Shown in pieces: positions 32,775 through 42,627 of a stretch of 64,000 nt of DNA (position 1 is the first letter of the stretch; every line of letters begins with the position of its first letter). Source of the stretch: GCA-002708315 sp963676635 (GTDB taxonomy: Bacteria; Bacteroidota; Bacteroidia; Bacteroidales; F082); the NCBI GenBank assembly GCA_963676635.1, contig OY781105.1, forward strand, positions 1,860,001 to 1,924,000, given 5' to 3'. A program made the position numbers and the translations under genes. The notes under the pieces are model-generated. The model saw only the letters and a program-made list of their open reading frames with translations. It ran no database searches and had not been told where the DNA came from.

Positions 32775-33968
32775 TTATGTTGTCAGATCAAAAGTATCAC
32801 GGGCAATCATCAACTCCTCATCGGTAGGCACTACCATAACCTTTACCTTTGAATCATCAGAAGACAGAACAATTTCTTCGCCTCTAACATTCTCAACATC
32901 AGGATTTGTTTTAACACCCATAAAATCAAGATCCTTAAGAATCTTCTTACGTGTTTCAGGATCACGTTCTCCAATACCACCAGTAAACACAATAATATCA
33001 ACACCACCCATGGCAGCAGCATAAGAGCCAACATATTTCTTTGCTCTGTAAGCAAACATATCCAAAGCTAACTTAGCCCTCTTGTTTCCCTCATTTGCAG
33101 CATCTTCAAGGTCACGCATATCTGATGAAACACCTGAAATACCAAGCAACCCGGAGAATTTATTAATAAGAGTATTTGTATAGTTGATGCTTGTATCTTC
33201 CTTACCAGCCATGTACAAAAGAGCACCAGGATCAAGATCACCAGTACGGGTACCCATAATAAGACCTTCAGTAGGAGTCATACCCATCGAAGTATCAACT
33301 GATTTTCCATATTGAATAGCAGCCAGAGAAGAACCGTTACCAAGGTGACATGTAATAATTTTCTGATCTTTAATATCTACGCCAAGTAACTCACAAACAC
33401 GTGACGACACATATTTATGGCTTGTACCATGAAAACCATAACGACGTATTTTATACTTTTCATAAAGAACATAAGGAATAGCATACAGGTATGAATGCTC
33501 AGGCATAGTTTGATGAAAAGCCGTATCAAAAACGCCCACTTGTTTTACTTTAGGCAGAAGCGCCTGCATTGCATAAATCCCCTTAAGATTTGGCGGATTA
33601 TGAAGAGGAGCCAACTCTGTAGATACTTCAAGAGCATTGATAACAGCATCAGTTATCACAACGCTACCACTAAACTCTTCAGCACCATGAACAACTCTGT
33701 GTCCAACCGCATCAATATCTTCAATACTGTTGATACTTCCGTATTCCTTACTAACTAATATTCCCAATAAATATTCAATCCCCTGCTGGTGATCAAGGAT
33801 TTCCCCTTCAATAACAACCTTAGGGTCATTTCCTCGAGTATGTTTTATTGCACTTCCCTTTAACCCAATCTTTTCAACCAGCCCTTTAGCGATTACCTCT
33901 GCTGAAGGCATATCGAAAAGCTGATATTTTATTGATGAACTACCACAATTTAATACGATAATTTTCAT
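32775..33968 (-). CDS. ackA: Acetate kinase, 397 aa
   Basis: MKIIVLNCGSSSIKYQLF is the standard start, so I use ATG at 33968 rather than a frame extension. Further motifs are DTAFHQTMPEHSYLYAIP, RYGFHGTSHKYV, ITCHLGNGSSLAA and VFTGGIGERDPETR. It interconverts acetate + ATP with acetyl phosphate + ADP. No pta gene lies beside it. The rest of the block (ADP-forming acyl-CoA synthetase, acs) offers alternative acetate routes. Confidence 0.97.
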   Translation of the reverse strand: MKIIVLNCGSSSIKYQLFDMPSAEVIAKGLVEKIGLKGSAIKHTRGNDPKVVIEGEILDHQQGIEYLLGILVSKEYGSINSIEDIDAVGHRVVHGAEEFSGSVVITDAVINALEVSTELAPLHNPPNLKGIYAMQALLPKVKQVGVFDTAFHQTMPEHSYLYAIPYVLYEKYKIRRYGFHGTSHKYVSSRVCELLGVDIKDQKIITCHLGNGSSLAAIQYGKSVDTSMGMTPTEGLIMGTRTGDLDPGALLYMAGKEDTSINYTNTLINKFSGLLGISGVSSDMRDLEDAANEGNKRAKLALDMFAYRAKKYVGSYAAAMGGVDIIVFTGGIGERDPETRKKILKDLDFMGVKTNPDVENVRGEEIVLSSDDSKVKVMVVPTDEELMIARDTFDLTT

Positions 33969-34015
33969 TTTTCTGTATTTTATTTTGTGCAAAGCACTAT
34001 ATATTCTAAATTAAT

Positions 34016-34975
34016 TTATTTGAGTATTGTACAGGTAATAGTATTACCAACAGGCTTACCCTTTTCATAGCTATAGAAGCCACGTCCAACATATTTACCA
34101 AGGTACCCTGCTCTTACAAGGCGTTTGATAACCGGTGATGCTTTATACTTACTGTTTCCATATTCAGCATACAGATTCTCCATATATTTAAGTATCTTAT
34201 CAAGTCCGATTTTATCAGCAAGCTCAAATGGTCCTACGTTATGTCCAAGAGTTTCGCGCATAGTAAGGTCAATATCACTAACAGAAGCAACACCTTCCAT
34301 AAGTATCTCACATGCCTCATTAATAATAGGAATAACCATTCTTGTACTTATATTCCCTGGTGATTCATTAACACAAACACCCTGTTTGCCAATCATCTGA
34401 CAAAAACGTAATACTTTTTCAAAAGATTTCTCAGATGACTTTATACCCTTTACAACCTCAACAATATTTGTTTTATCGATAGGACTAATGAAGTGCATTC
34501 CAATAGCACGTTCAGGTTTTTCAAGCACCTCAGCAAGATCAGATATCATTAAAGTACTGATATTTGATGAAATAATTGCTTCTGAACTTACAACAGCTTC
34601 AATCTTTCTGAAGATTTCTTTTCTCGGCTCAATCAATGTTCCTTTTCTGCGGGAATTTGTTGCTTCAATAACAACATCACAGTTCTTAATATCATTATAA
34701 TCTGTAGAACCCGTAATACGTGATAAAACCAAACGTTTCTCAGAAGGAGTAATGCCCCAGTGATTTATCTCATTATCGAGCTGAATTTCCAAATCTTTGA
34801 AAATTTCATTAACTCTTTCTTCAGAGATATCAATAAATACTACATCCATTCCATATCTTGACGCAAGCAGAGTGATTGCCTGACCAACAGCACCACATCC
34901 TACGATTCCTACGGATTGTATTTTGCCTTTAACTTTCAGCTTATTACCAAGTCCGAAATCTGATAATTGACTCAT
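34016..34975 (-). CDS. 3-hydroxyacyl-CoA (3-hydroxybutyryl-CoA) dehydrogenase, 319 aa
   Basis: NAD-binding GIVGCGAVGQA (about 23-33), EATNSRRKGT (about 104), ISSNISTLMIS, and the catalytic region MHFISPIDKTNIVEVVKG with His near 160. The C-terminal domain contains ETLGHNVGPFELADKIGLD. It is a single-domain HBD-type enzyme oxidising 3-hydroxybutyryl-CoA or longer substrates. It lies between ackA and the ADP-forming synthetase on the same strand. Confidence 0.92.
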   Translation of the reverse strand: MSQLSDFGLGNKLKVKGKIQSVGIVGCGAVGQAITLLASRYGMDVVFIDISEERVNEIFKDLEIQLDNEINHWGITPSEKRLVLSRITGSTDYNDIKNCDVVIEATNSRRKGTLIEPRKEIFRKIEAVVSSEAIISSNISTLMISDLAEVLEKPERAIGMHFISPIDKTNIVEVVKGIKSSEKSFEKVLRFCQMIGKQGVCVNESPGNISTRMVIPIINEACEILMEGVASVSDIDLTMRETLGHNVGPFELADKIGLDKILKYMENLYAEYGNSKYKASPVIKRLVRAGYLGKYVGRGFYSYEKGKPVGNTITCTILK

Positions 34976-35185
34976 TATTAATTAGTATTATGATTATTTG
35001 TAAAAATTTTTAACTATAATTGCATTAATGCGATGCAAAGATAATTCTTGTAAATCATAAACTATTCATAATTAAGGAAAATTATCATAATTTAATATCA
35101 GTATAAATTGGGTTCAGGGTTCATACCCATAAGTTAAAAGTTATAAGCAGCCCCAACATTAAACTTTAAACAATTAACCTGAACA

Positions 35186-37867
35186 TCAAAGGTCCTTATA
35201 TACCGTAACAGTAGTGTCCTCATTAAACATCACCTTAAAGTTCAACTTTCTAAAAACATTAATCATAGCTTTGTTATCCTTGGTTGTTTCGGCCGACACT
35301 CTTCCAATGTTTGCATTAGCAGCTATATCCACACAGTACTTTGTAAGAAGATACCCCAGCTCATTATGCTGCCATTTATCAGCAACAAGAACAGCATACT
35401 CAGCATTCACAACATCAGGATCAGTAATAAGCCTTCCTACACCAATTAATCTCTTTCTTCCTTCAAAGTCTATTTCGGCAACAATACCAAGCTCACGCGC
35501 ATAATCAATATAGCAAAATTGCGTAGCTACCTCATGAGAATTAAAATAGAAGTCATACCTAAAGCGGTGGTAAATAGACTCTTTAGAACAGCTGCCAAGC
35601 ATTTCAAGCCACATTAATTCATCCTCAGGCTTGATAGGACGCAGAAGCACATTAGTACCATCACGAAGTTTAGCCATCTTTTTGTATCTGTCGGGATAAG
35701 GCTGCAGAATTAGATGAGAATAATTGGAACTAAGAGCATAAGACGTTTGTTTATCCAATACAATTCTCGCATCCAGGGCAATAACATCTTCAGAAGTAAC
35801 GATAAGAGGATTTATATCCAACTCTTCAATTTCCGGATAATCAGCAGCCAGATAAGAGACTCTGATAAGAACTTCGATAAGTTTCTCAATATTTTTAGGT
35901 TTACTGCCACGATATCCTTCCAACAGGGGATACATCTTCAGAGAGTTAATCATCTGTCGTGCCAATTGTTCATTAAGAGGAGGAAACTCAAGACGTTTAT
36001 CATCATGAAGTTCAGCATTAGACCCTCCCATGCCAACCAGCATTACAGTTCCAAAGAGTTTATCTTTTTTAATCCCCACAATCATTTCCACATCATCAGA
36101 TGTATCGATCATTTTCTGCACCGAAACGCCATCAATTCTGGCTTCAGGCACTCTGCTTTTAACAATTTCGAGGATATTTGTATAATTAGCTCTGAGAATC
36201 TCTTCATTATCAATATTTAAAGCAACACCACCTACATCCAGCTTATGAGTAATATCAGGAGAACTTATTTTCAAGACAACAGGATAGCCTTTCTTTTTAG
36301 CAATCATAACTGCCTCCTCAACATTTGCAGCAAGTTCAGGGTGAGTAGTAGAAATGCCATAATCATTAATCAATGCTTTTGAATCATCTTCAGACAGCAC
36401 ATCAGACTTAGGAAACACACTTCCAATATATTTTTCTCTTAAGCTAGGGCGATCATAGTTAAAAGAAACGGGAACATCCTTTGGTGTTTCATAAAGTAAT
36501 TCAAGGTTCTTAATATACCTTGTCATAGTCATAAAAGAACGCATAGCCTGTCCAGGCGTTTTATAAACAGCTATTTCAGCATTATTAAGTATTTCCAATC
36601 CATCTTTCATACAAGTACCACCCATCCACACAGCCATAATAAACTTGGAAGTATTTTCAGATAGCTTCACAATTTCTTTGGCAGTAGCAGTAGGATTAGT
36701 CATAGCCTGAGGCGTAAGGATAATACACAAAGCATCAATTTTAGTATCCTCCAGTACTATTTCCATCGCTTTTGATATCCTTTTAGGTGATGCATCACCA
36801 AGAACATCTACAGGGTTACTGTGCGACCAGTATGATGGCAGATTCTCATTAAGCTTGTTAATAGTATCATCTGTAAGTTTCTCCAGCTTACCGCCCATAG
36901 AGTTAAGAGTATCAGTCGCCATCACACCAGGTCCTCCGGCATTTGTAACAATTGCAAGACCTGTAGCCTTTGGCATTCTTTTTCTTCCAACAAGGTCTGT
37001 AAAGTCAAATATATTACTTATGTCATAAACACGGGCAAGACCAGCTCTTCTGAACACAGCATCATAAATAGCATCCTCAGAAGCAAGAGCACCTGTATGA
37101 GATGCAGCAGCTGCAGCAGATTCAGGGAAACGTCCCGACTTATAAACAATGATAGGTTTCTTCCTTGCAAAAGCTCTGGCAGCAGACATAAACGATCGTG
37201 CATCTTCCAGTGATTCCACATATAAAATGATTGACTTAGTATTGGCATCCTGTCCAAGATAGTCTATTAAATCACCGAAAGTAACATCCACAGCATTACC
37301 AATAGAAATAAAATATGAGAATCCGATCTTAGATTCGTTAGCCCAATCCAAAACAGAAGCACACAAGGCCCCCGACTGAGAAATAAAAGCCACCTTACCA
37401 TTTTTGGGCATACCATTGGCAAAACTCACATTGAGGTTAGACCTTGGCACAATAACACCCAAACAGTTAGGGCCTAATACACGCATATCAGGAAACTGCT
37501 TAATAGTAGTCTTAACCTTCTTCTCAAGTTCTTTGCCCTCTTCTCCAGCTTCTTTAAATCCAGCAGACATAATAATCACACCATGCACACCAGCTTCGCC
37601 ACATTCAACAATAAGATCAGGGACTTGTTTTGCAGATGTCATTATAACAGCCAGGTCAGGAGTTCTGGGCAAGCTGGAAATACTGGGATAACAAGGAATT
37701 CCCATCACAGCTTCCCTGTTTGGGTTAATAGGATATACTACACCATGAAAACCTCCACTAACAAGGTTTCTCAATGTTAATCCACCAACACTGTCAGGAT
37801 CATTTGAAACACCTATTAATGCAATTCTATTTGGTCGGAAAATACTATTTAGCTTCTTTATCGGCAT
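35186..37867 (-). CDS. ADP-forming acyl-CoA synthetase fused to a GNAT acetyltransferase (Pat-like), 893 aa
   Basis: Residues ~1-460 are the CoA-binding and ligase alpha region (RIALIGVSNDPDSVGG, FISQSGALC, SHTGALASED). Residues ~480-710 are the ATP-grasp beta region (GYPVVLKISSPDITHK, DINPLIV). The final ~170 residues are a GNAT domain starting at ~LRPIKPEDE. The arrangement and length match bacterial protein acetyltransferases of the Pat/YfiQ type, which inactivate Acs, and also active acetyl-CoA synthetases with a GNAT tail. A possible catalytic His is in SHTGA (about 256). With acs 1.5 kb away, regulation of Acs is plausible. Confidence 0.9.
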   Translation of the reverse strand: MPIKKLNSIFRPNRIALIGVSNDPDSVGGLTLRNLVSGGFHGVVYPINPNREAVMGIPCYPSISSLPRTPDLAVIMTSAKQVPDLIVECGEAGVHGVIIMSAGFKEAGEEGKELEKKVKTTIKQFPDMRVLGPNCLGVIVPRSNLNVSFANGMPKNGKVAFISQSGALCASVLDWANESKIGFSYFISIGNAVDVTFGDLIDYLGQDANTKSIILYVESLEDARSFMSAARAFARKKPIIVYKSGRFPESAAAAASHTGALASEDAIYDAVFRRAGLARVYDISNIFDFTDLVGRKRMPKATGLAIVTNAGGPGVMATDTLNSMGGKLEKLTDDTINKLNENLPSYWSHSNPVDVLGDASPKRISKAMEIVLEDTKIDALCIILTPQAMTNPTATAKEIVKLSENTSKFIMAVWMGGTCMKDGLEILNNAEIAVYKTPGQAMRSFMTMTRYIKNLELLYETPKDVPVSFNYDRPSLREKYIGSVFPKSDVLSEDDSKALINDYGISTTHPELAANVEEAVMIAKKKGYPVVLKISSPDITHKLDVGGVALNIDNEEILRANYTNILEIVKSRVPEARIDGVSVQKMIDTSDDVEMIVGIKKDKLFGTVMLVGMGGSNAELHDDKRLEFPPLNEQLARQMINSLKMYPLLEGYRGSKPKNIEKLIEVLIRVSYLAADYPEIEELDINPLIVTSEDVIALDARIVLDKQTSYALSSNYSHLILQPYPDRYKKMAKLRDGTNVLLRPIKPEDELMWLEMLGSCSKESIYHRFRYDFYFNSHEVATQFCYIDYARELGIVAEIDFEGRKRLIGVGRLITDPDVVNAEYAVLVADKWQHNELGYLLTKYCVDIAANANIGRVSAETTKDNKAMINVFRKLNFKVMFNEDTTVTVYKDL

Positions 37868-38002
37868 TATTACAGATTTTATTTACAGAACATAAACGTT
37901 CACAATCTCAAACTTTAAGAACAATACTTTATAACAAATTTAATCAATGTTATTTTAATCTGGTAAATTAAACAGACTAAAAATCTAAAAAAGATATAAA
38001 AA

Positions 38003-38030
38003 ACTCCGGCACATATAAATGAGCCGGAGT
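38003..38030 (-). terminator. Intrinsic terminator of the OFA transporter gene
   Basis: ACTCCGGC (38003-38010) pairs with GCCGGAGT (38023-38030). On the minus strand it is followed by six T. Confidence 0.85.
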
Positions 38031-38048
38031 AAAATATGAAAACAATAA

Positions 38049-39302
38049 TTATTTCTTTGCCGGTCGCACAATAATTGTAAGCAAAGTACCTATGAGAACA
38101 GCAATACCTGAAATAGTAAAGGCCATTGGGAAGTTACCAATATCTCCCATCATTCCTCCAAGGATAGGTCCTAAAATACCACCAACACCATAAGCAAGAA
38201 ATACAAAGGGATAATTCTGTCCAACATTTTTTGAACCAAAAGTATCGGCAGTAATCGTTGGGAACAATGCAAAGTTTCCACCAAAGTTAAATCCGATAAG
38301 AGTAGCCCCCAGATACAACAATGCTTCATTACCTGCCATGTAAGTAAACAATATTACCAGGATTCCCTGAGTTGCAGTCATAATAATAATTGACAGCTTT
38401 CTACCCAGTTTATCACTTAAAGTCCCCCAAATAATCCTTCCTAGTCCGTTAGCCAGACTAAAGAAAACAGCCATAGCAGTACCAGCAACAGCGCTTGCCT
38501 CTACGGCGCTCATACCACTTTTTTGAAGTGCTTCCATAGGATAAAGCTTCATCAAACCAATAGACATAAGCCCAGCCCCTGCACTAAAAACAAAAGTAAA
38601 GAAGATAAGATAGTATTGTATTTTGCCAAGCATTTCACCACTTGAGAACTCATTTTCTTCCTCCGCTTTAACAGTAGATTCCACTTTCGTATCAGCTTTA
38701 AAGTCTTCAGGTTTCCAGCCAGCGGGTGGGAACTTCATCCACAAACCGCCTACTATTACCATAAAGGCGAAAGCAATACCATAAATAATAAATGTAGTTG
38801 ACAATCCTGTAATTTCAATAAGATGCCCCCAAGATCCGGCAAGCTTAACCCAAAGCATGGCACCAAAACCAAATCCTGCAACAGCAAGACCAGTTATCAT
38901 ACCCTTTTTATCAGGGAACCAACGCATTCCAACAGCGATAGGCACAACATAAGCGATACCAATCCCGGCGCCACCAACAAGTCCAATCAGCAATAGCATT
39001 GGAATAAATGACGAGCCAGCAAACAAGCCTGCCAGAAGATAACCAAGTCCAAGAACAATACCACCAGCGATAGTAAGTTTTTGTGGACCCAGAGTGTTTA
39101 GCTGTTTACCAGCAAACACCATAAAAACTGCGAATGAAGCCAAACCAATGGCAAAAACCCATTGTGTCTCTGCTCTTGTCCAGCCTTCGTTTATTAATGA
39201 CGGAGTAAACACCGACCATGCATAAATTGCTCCCAGTGCTAATTGTATCAATATTGCACCAATAACAACAAACCCACGGTTCATTACTTTTTTATTTTCC
39301 AT
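38049..39302 (-). CDS. MFS transporter of the oxalate:formate antiporter (OFA) family, 417 aa
   Basis: Twelve membrane helices, with ALGAIYAWSVFTPSL in helix 1 (OFA signature), a cytoplasmic Lys/Glu-rich loop around residues 200-220 between the two halves, and NGLGRIIWGTLSDKLGR in the second half. OFA members move small mono- or dicarboxylates. Being ~70 nt downstream of acs suggests acetate or a related short acid as substrate; that is inference. A strong terminator follows. Confidence 0.85.
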   Translation of the reverse strand: MENKKVMNRGFVVIGAILIQLALGAIYAWSVFTPSLINEGWTRAETQWVFAIGLASFAVFMVFAGKQLNTLGPQKLTIAGGIVLGLGYLLAGLFAGSSFIPMLLLIGLVGGAGIGIAYVVPIAVGMRWFPDKKGMITGLAVAGFGFGAMLWVKLAGSWGHLIEITGLSTTFIIYGIAFAFMVIVGGLWMKFPPAGWKPEDFKADTKVESTVKAEEENEFSSGEMLGKIQYYLIFFTFVFSAGAGLMSIGLMKLYPMEALQKSGMSAVEASAVAGTAMAVFFSLANGLGRIIWGTLSDKLGRKLSIIIMTATQGILVILFTYMAGNEALLYLGATLIGFNFGGNFALFPTITADTFGSKNVGQNYPFVFLAYGVGGILGPILGGMMGDIGNFPMAFTISGIAVLIGTLLTIIVRPAKK

Positions 39303-39326
39303 GATTATTTATTTTGAAAAGAAAAG

Positions 39327-39356
39327 AAAGCAGCCTGTTGAACAACAAGCTGCTTT
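39327..39356 (-). terminator. Intrinsic terminator of acs
   Basis: AAAGCAGC (39327-39334) pairs with GCTGCTTT (39349-39356), with an inner TGTTG/CAACA pairing. A T-rich tail follows on the minus strand. Confidence 0.7.
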
Positions 39357-39374
39357 AATATTAAATATTGAAAC

Positions 39375-41297
39375 CTATCTTTTTACTTCAACTTTAGCTC
39401 CAATAATAATTTCTTCAACAACACCAGGATCAAGCAGAGTTGATGTATCACCCAGATTAGTTGCATCACCTTCACCGATTTTACGCAGAATTCTACGCAT
39501 AATCTTTCCTGAACGTGTTTTAGGAAGACCACTTACAATCTGAATCTTGTCAGGTTTGGCTATAGGGCCAATATACTTAGTAACAACATCCTTTATCTCT
39601 TTCTCTATTGACTCAAGTTCAGATTCTGACAGCTCATCAGTAATGACATAAGCATAAATCCCCGAGCCTTTTATATCGTGAGGATAACCCACAACAGCAG
39701 ACTCATTTACTTTTGGATGCTGATTAATTGCATCTTCCACCTCTGCTGTACCAATACGGTGACCAGAAACATTAATAACATCATCAATACGTCCGATTAT
39801 TCTGTAATAACCTTCTTCATCACGTTTTGCCCCATCTCCTGTGAGATATAAGCCTTTAAAAGTAGAGAAATAAGTATCATAACACCTTTTATGGTCACCA
39901 TAGGTAGTTCTGATCATTCCCGGCCAGGGGAACTTAATACATAGAATACCTTCAACACCATTTCCTTTCAGCTCTTCACCTTCAGGATTAACAAGAATAG
40001 GTTGAATTCCCGGTAACGGCAGAGTTGCCAATGAAGGTTTTGTAGGCGTTATACCTGCCAGAGGAGAAATCATAATACCACCAGTTTCGGTTTGCCACCA
40101 TGTATCAACAATCGGACATCTTCCCTCACCAACAATATCATGATACCAGCGCCATGCTTCTTCATTAATAGGTTCACCAACAGTTCCCAGAACCCTCAGT
40201 GAGCTTAGGTCGTGCTTAGTAACCCACTCATCACCCTGAGCCACAAGAGCACGGATAGCTGTAGGAGCTGTGTAAAACTGGTTGATCTTGTATTTAGCAA
40301 CAATTTCCCAGAATCTGCCAGCGTCAGGCCATGTAGGAACCCCCTCGAACATAACCGATGTAGCACCAGCCAATAGCGGGCCATAGACTATATATGAGTG
40401 GCCAGTAATCCATCCTATATCAGCAGTACACCAGTAAACATCACCATCATTATACTGAAATACATTCTTAAAAGTGTATTCAGAATAAATCATGTAACCG
40501 GCTGTTGAATGAACAACACCTTTTGGCTTACCTGTTGATCCGGATGTGTAAAGAATAAACAGAGTATCTTCAGCATCCATAACTTCGGCATCATTTTCTG
40601 TACCAACTCCTGCTATTAGGTCATCCCACCACACATCGCGGGTATCAACAAAATTGATATTTTCTCCCGTACGTTTATAAACAATGGTGTGTTTTACTGT
40701 AGGACATGTTGTCAATGCTTCATCAACAATAGCCTTTAATGGAATTGACTTTGTTCCTCGATATGCTCCATCAGAAGTGATAACAACTTTACATGCTGAA
40801 TCGTTAATACGATCAGCCAGTGCTGTAGCTGAAAATCCCGCAAAAACAATTGAATGGATAGCACCTATACGTGCACATGCCAGCATTGCAATAGCCAATT
40901 CAGGAATCATCGGAAGATAAATAGCAACCCTGTCGCCCTTTTGTACTCCAAGTTTTAACAGCGAATTAGCAAACTGTTTAACTTTTTCAAAGAGCTCGCC
41001 GTAGGTAAGCCTGACTTCTTTCTCCTTGGGATCATTAGGCTCCCATATAATGGCATCCTGGTTTTTACGCATGAACATGTTACGTTCAAAAATATTTTCC
41101 GTAATGTTCAGTTTTGCTCCTTCAAACCACTTAACATAAGGAGCATCCGGACCGTCAAAACGCCAGTCAAGGACATTATCCCATTTTTTGTGCCAGAAAT
41201 TGGATTCTGCGATCTTCCCCCAGAACTGATCTGGGTTTGCAACGCTCTCCTGATACTTTTGCAGATACTCTGCTTGATTAGAAATCTTATTGGTCAT
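39375..41297 (-). CDS. acs: Acetyl-CoA synthetase (AMP-forming), 640 aa
   Basis: ANL-superfamily motifs: LFILYTSGSTGKPKGVVHS (about 247-265), DTWWQTETGG (about 395-404), YLTGDGA, GRIDDVINVSGHRIGT, and near the end PKTRSGKIMRR with the catalytic Lys at 598, the site acetylated by Pat-type enzymes. Length is standard. It makes acetyl-CoA from acetate, CoA and ATP. Neighbours: an OFA transporter downstream and a Pat-like fusion protein further on. Confidence 0.97.
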   Translation of the reverse strand: MTNKISNQAEYLQKYQESVANPDQFWGKIAESNFWHKKWDNVLDWRFDGPDAPYVKWFEGAKLNITENIFERNMFMRKNQDAIIWEPNDPKEKEVRLTYGELFEKVKQFANSLLKLGVQKGDRVAIYLPMIPELAIAMLACARIGAIHSIVFAGFSATALADRINDSACKVVITSDGAYRGTKSIPLKAIVDEALTTCPTVKHTIVYKRTGENINFVDTRDVWWDDLIAGVGTENDAEVMDAEDTLFILYTSGSTGKPKGVVHSTAGYMIYSEYTFKNVFQYNDGDVYWCTADIGWITGHSYIVYGPLLAGATSVMFEGVPTWPDAGRFWEIVAKYKINQFYTAPTAIRALVAQGDEWVTKHDLSSLRVLGTVGEPINEEAWRWYHDIVGEGRCPIVDTWWQTETGGIMISPLAGITPTKPSLATLPLPGIQPILVNPEGEELKGNGVEGILCIKFPWPGMIRTTYGDHKRCYDTYFSTFKGLYLTGDGAKRDEEGYYRIIGRIDDVINVSGHRIGTAEVEDAINQHPKVNESAVVGYPHDIKGSGIYAYVITDELSESELESIEKEIKDVVTKYIGPIAKPDKIQIVSGLPKTRSGKIMRRILRKIGEGDATNLGDTSTLLDPGVVEEIIIGAKVEVKR

Positions 41298-41740
41298 AGC
41301 ATTTAATTAATAGATTATTAATAATAAAGAATTTTATTGTTAGATAATTAACAGCAAACACTAAATTTTGCTGTTGTTTTTTATGTCAAAATTTGTTATA
41401 CGCGTAAATGTACAAATTTCTCGCTTTGTTTTTACGTGATCAACTAACTCCTTATATATTATTAATACTAAACAGACAAATATCTCGCAATTCTTCTAAT
41501 AGGGTAACCTTTCTATGATTATGGGTTTCAGGCTTTTAATAAATACTATAAAGATTAAGCATTTGATTAGTAAAGAAATGAAAACAATATAATTTAAAAT
41601 CATTACAAATAATTACAATTAAGCAGTATTATTAATATTGATCTATTACCCGATGGTTATTCGGCTACACTATTATACCCAAAGTAGCTAATTCATTAGC
41701 AACCCTGAAACTTTCAAGCTATCTATTTTCAGGCAAAAGC
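41298..41740. other. Intergenic region between acs and yebC
   Basis: 443 bp of AT-rich sequence without a credible gene. A hairpin AACAGCAAA/TTTTGCTGTT occurs at about 41349-41375 without a convincing T-run on the minus strand. No 22-bp repeats are visible. Confidence 0.5.
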
Positions 41741-42487
41741 TCACTCGATAGACTCCATAAGCTCATCAGTTATTTCGAGATTATGGAACACATTCTGTAC
41801 ATCCTCATTATCTTCAAATGCATCAATTACTTTTAGTATCTTTTTTGCATCTTCATTAGGCAAGACTTTCGTATCATTAGGTATGCGCTGCAGTTCAGCA
41901 GTTTCAGGCTCAATATTAAGGTCTTCAAGCTTTTTAGCCATTGAGCCAAAGTCTTCCATAGATGTTGTTATATGAAAGAATCCGTCGTTTTCGAACTCAA
42001 TATCCTCAGCACCAGCATCTATTAACTCCATTTCAAATTCATCCTGATCAATATCTCCTTTGGGCACAACAAATACTCCTTTCCTGTCAAACAAAAAACT
42101 CAGAGAGCCATTTGTACCAAGATTTCCATCATACTTATTAAATATTGATCTTACTCCCGAAACTGTACGTTGATTATTATCTGTTGTACATTCCAGAAAA
42201 ACAGCAATACCATGATGTAAATAACCCTCAAAAGTTGACTCAATAAAACTGGCAGAATCCTTATCACTTGCCTTTTTAATGGCTCTTTCTATATTATCCT
42301 TTGGCATACTTTGCCCTTTCGCATTTGAAATAGCAAGACGCAGACGAGGATTACCATCTGGATCAGGACCACCTTCTTTCACAGCTACAGTTATTTCCTT
42401 ACTTAGTTTAGAGAACAGATTCGATCTTTTAGCATCAGCTGCTCCTTTCTTTCTCTTTATTGTTGACCATTTGCTATGTCCTGACAT
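41741..42487 (-). CDS. yebC: YebC/PmpR/TACO1 family protein, 248 aa
   Basis: It begins MSGHSKWSTIKRKKGAADAK and contains GGPDPDGNPRLRLAI and MPKDNIERAIKKA, the invariant N-terminal region of the family. Full length. Members act as DNA-binding regulators or, as shown for some YebC/TACO1 proteins, help ribosomes through difficult sequences such as proline runs. Cytosolic. Confidence 0.95.
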   Translation of the reverse strand: MSGHSKWSTIKRKKGAADAKRSNLFSKLSKEITVAVKEGGPDPDGNPRLRLAISNAKGQSMPKDNIERAIKKASDKDSASFIESTFEGYLHHGIAVFLECTTDNNQRTVSGVRSIFNKYDGNLGTNGSLSFLFDRKGVFVVPKGDIDQDEFEMELIDAGAEDIEFENDGFFHITTSMEDFGSMAKKLEDLNIEPETAELQRIPNDTKVLPNEDAKKILKVIDAFEDNEDVQNVFHNLEITDELMESIE

Positions 42488-42585
42488 AATATTTCCTATT
42501 TGTTTTATTAATGTTTGGTTAATATTTAATCAAGACAAAATTAATAAATTCCTGCCGGACGAGCAAAACACTTATGACACAAAAA

Positions 42586-42608
42586 AAGCTGCCTCAACGA
42601 GACAGCTT
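42586..42608 (-). terminator. Intrinsic terminator of the GIN-domain gene
   Basis: AAGCTGCCTC (42586-42595) pairs with GAGACAGCTT (42599-42608), with one mismatch. On the minus strand it is followed by seven T. Confidence 0.8.
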
Positions 42609-42627
42609 AAAGTATTGAAAGAAAGCT

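Noticed and set aside
34125..34400. Plus-strand ORF opposite the hydroxyacyl-CoA dehydrogenase gene
   Set aside because: Fully inside a well-supported gene on the other strand; an antisense shadow frame.
35714..36220. 168-codon plus-strand ORF opposite the acyl-CoA synthetase/GNAT gene
   Set aside because: It overlaps conserved coding sequence on the opposite strand and shows no recognisable protein features.
41349..41375. Terminator hairpin downstream of yebC
   Set aside because: The stem is fair, but no T-run follows on the minus strand and it lies more than 350 nt from the stop codon.
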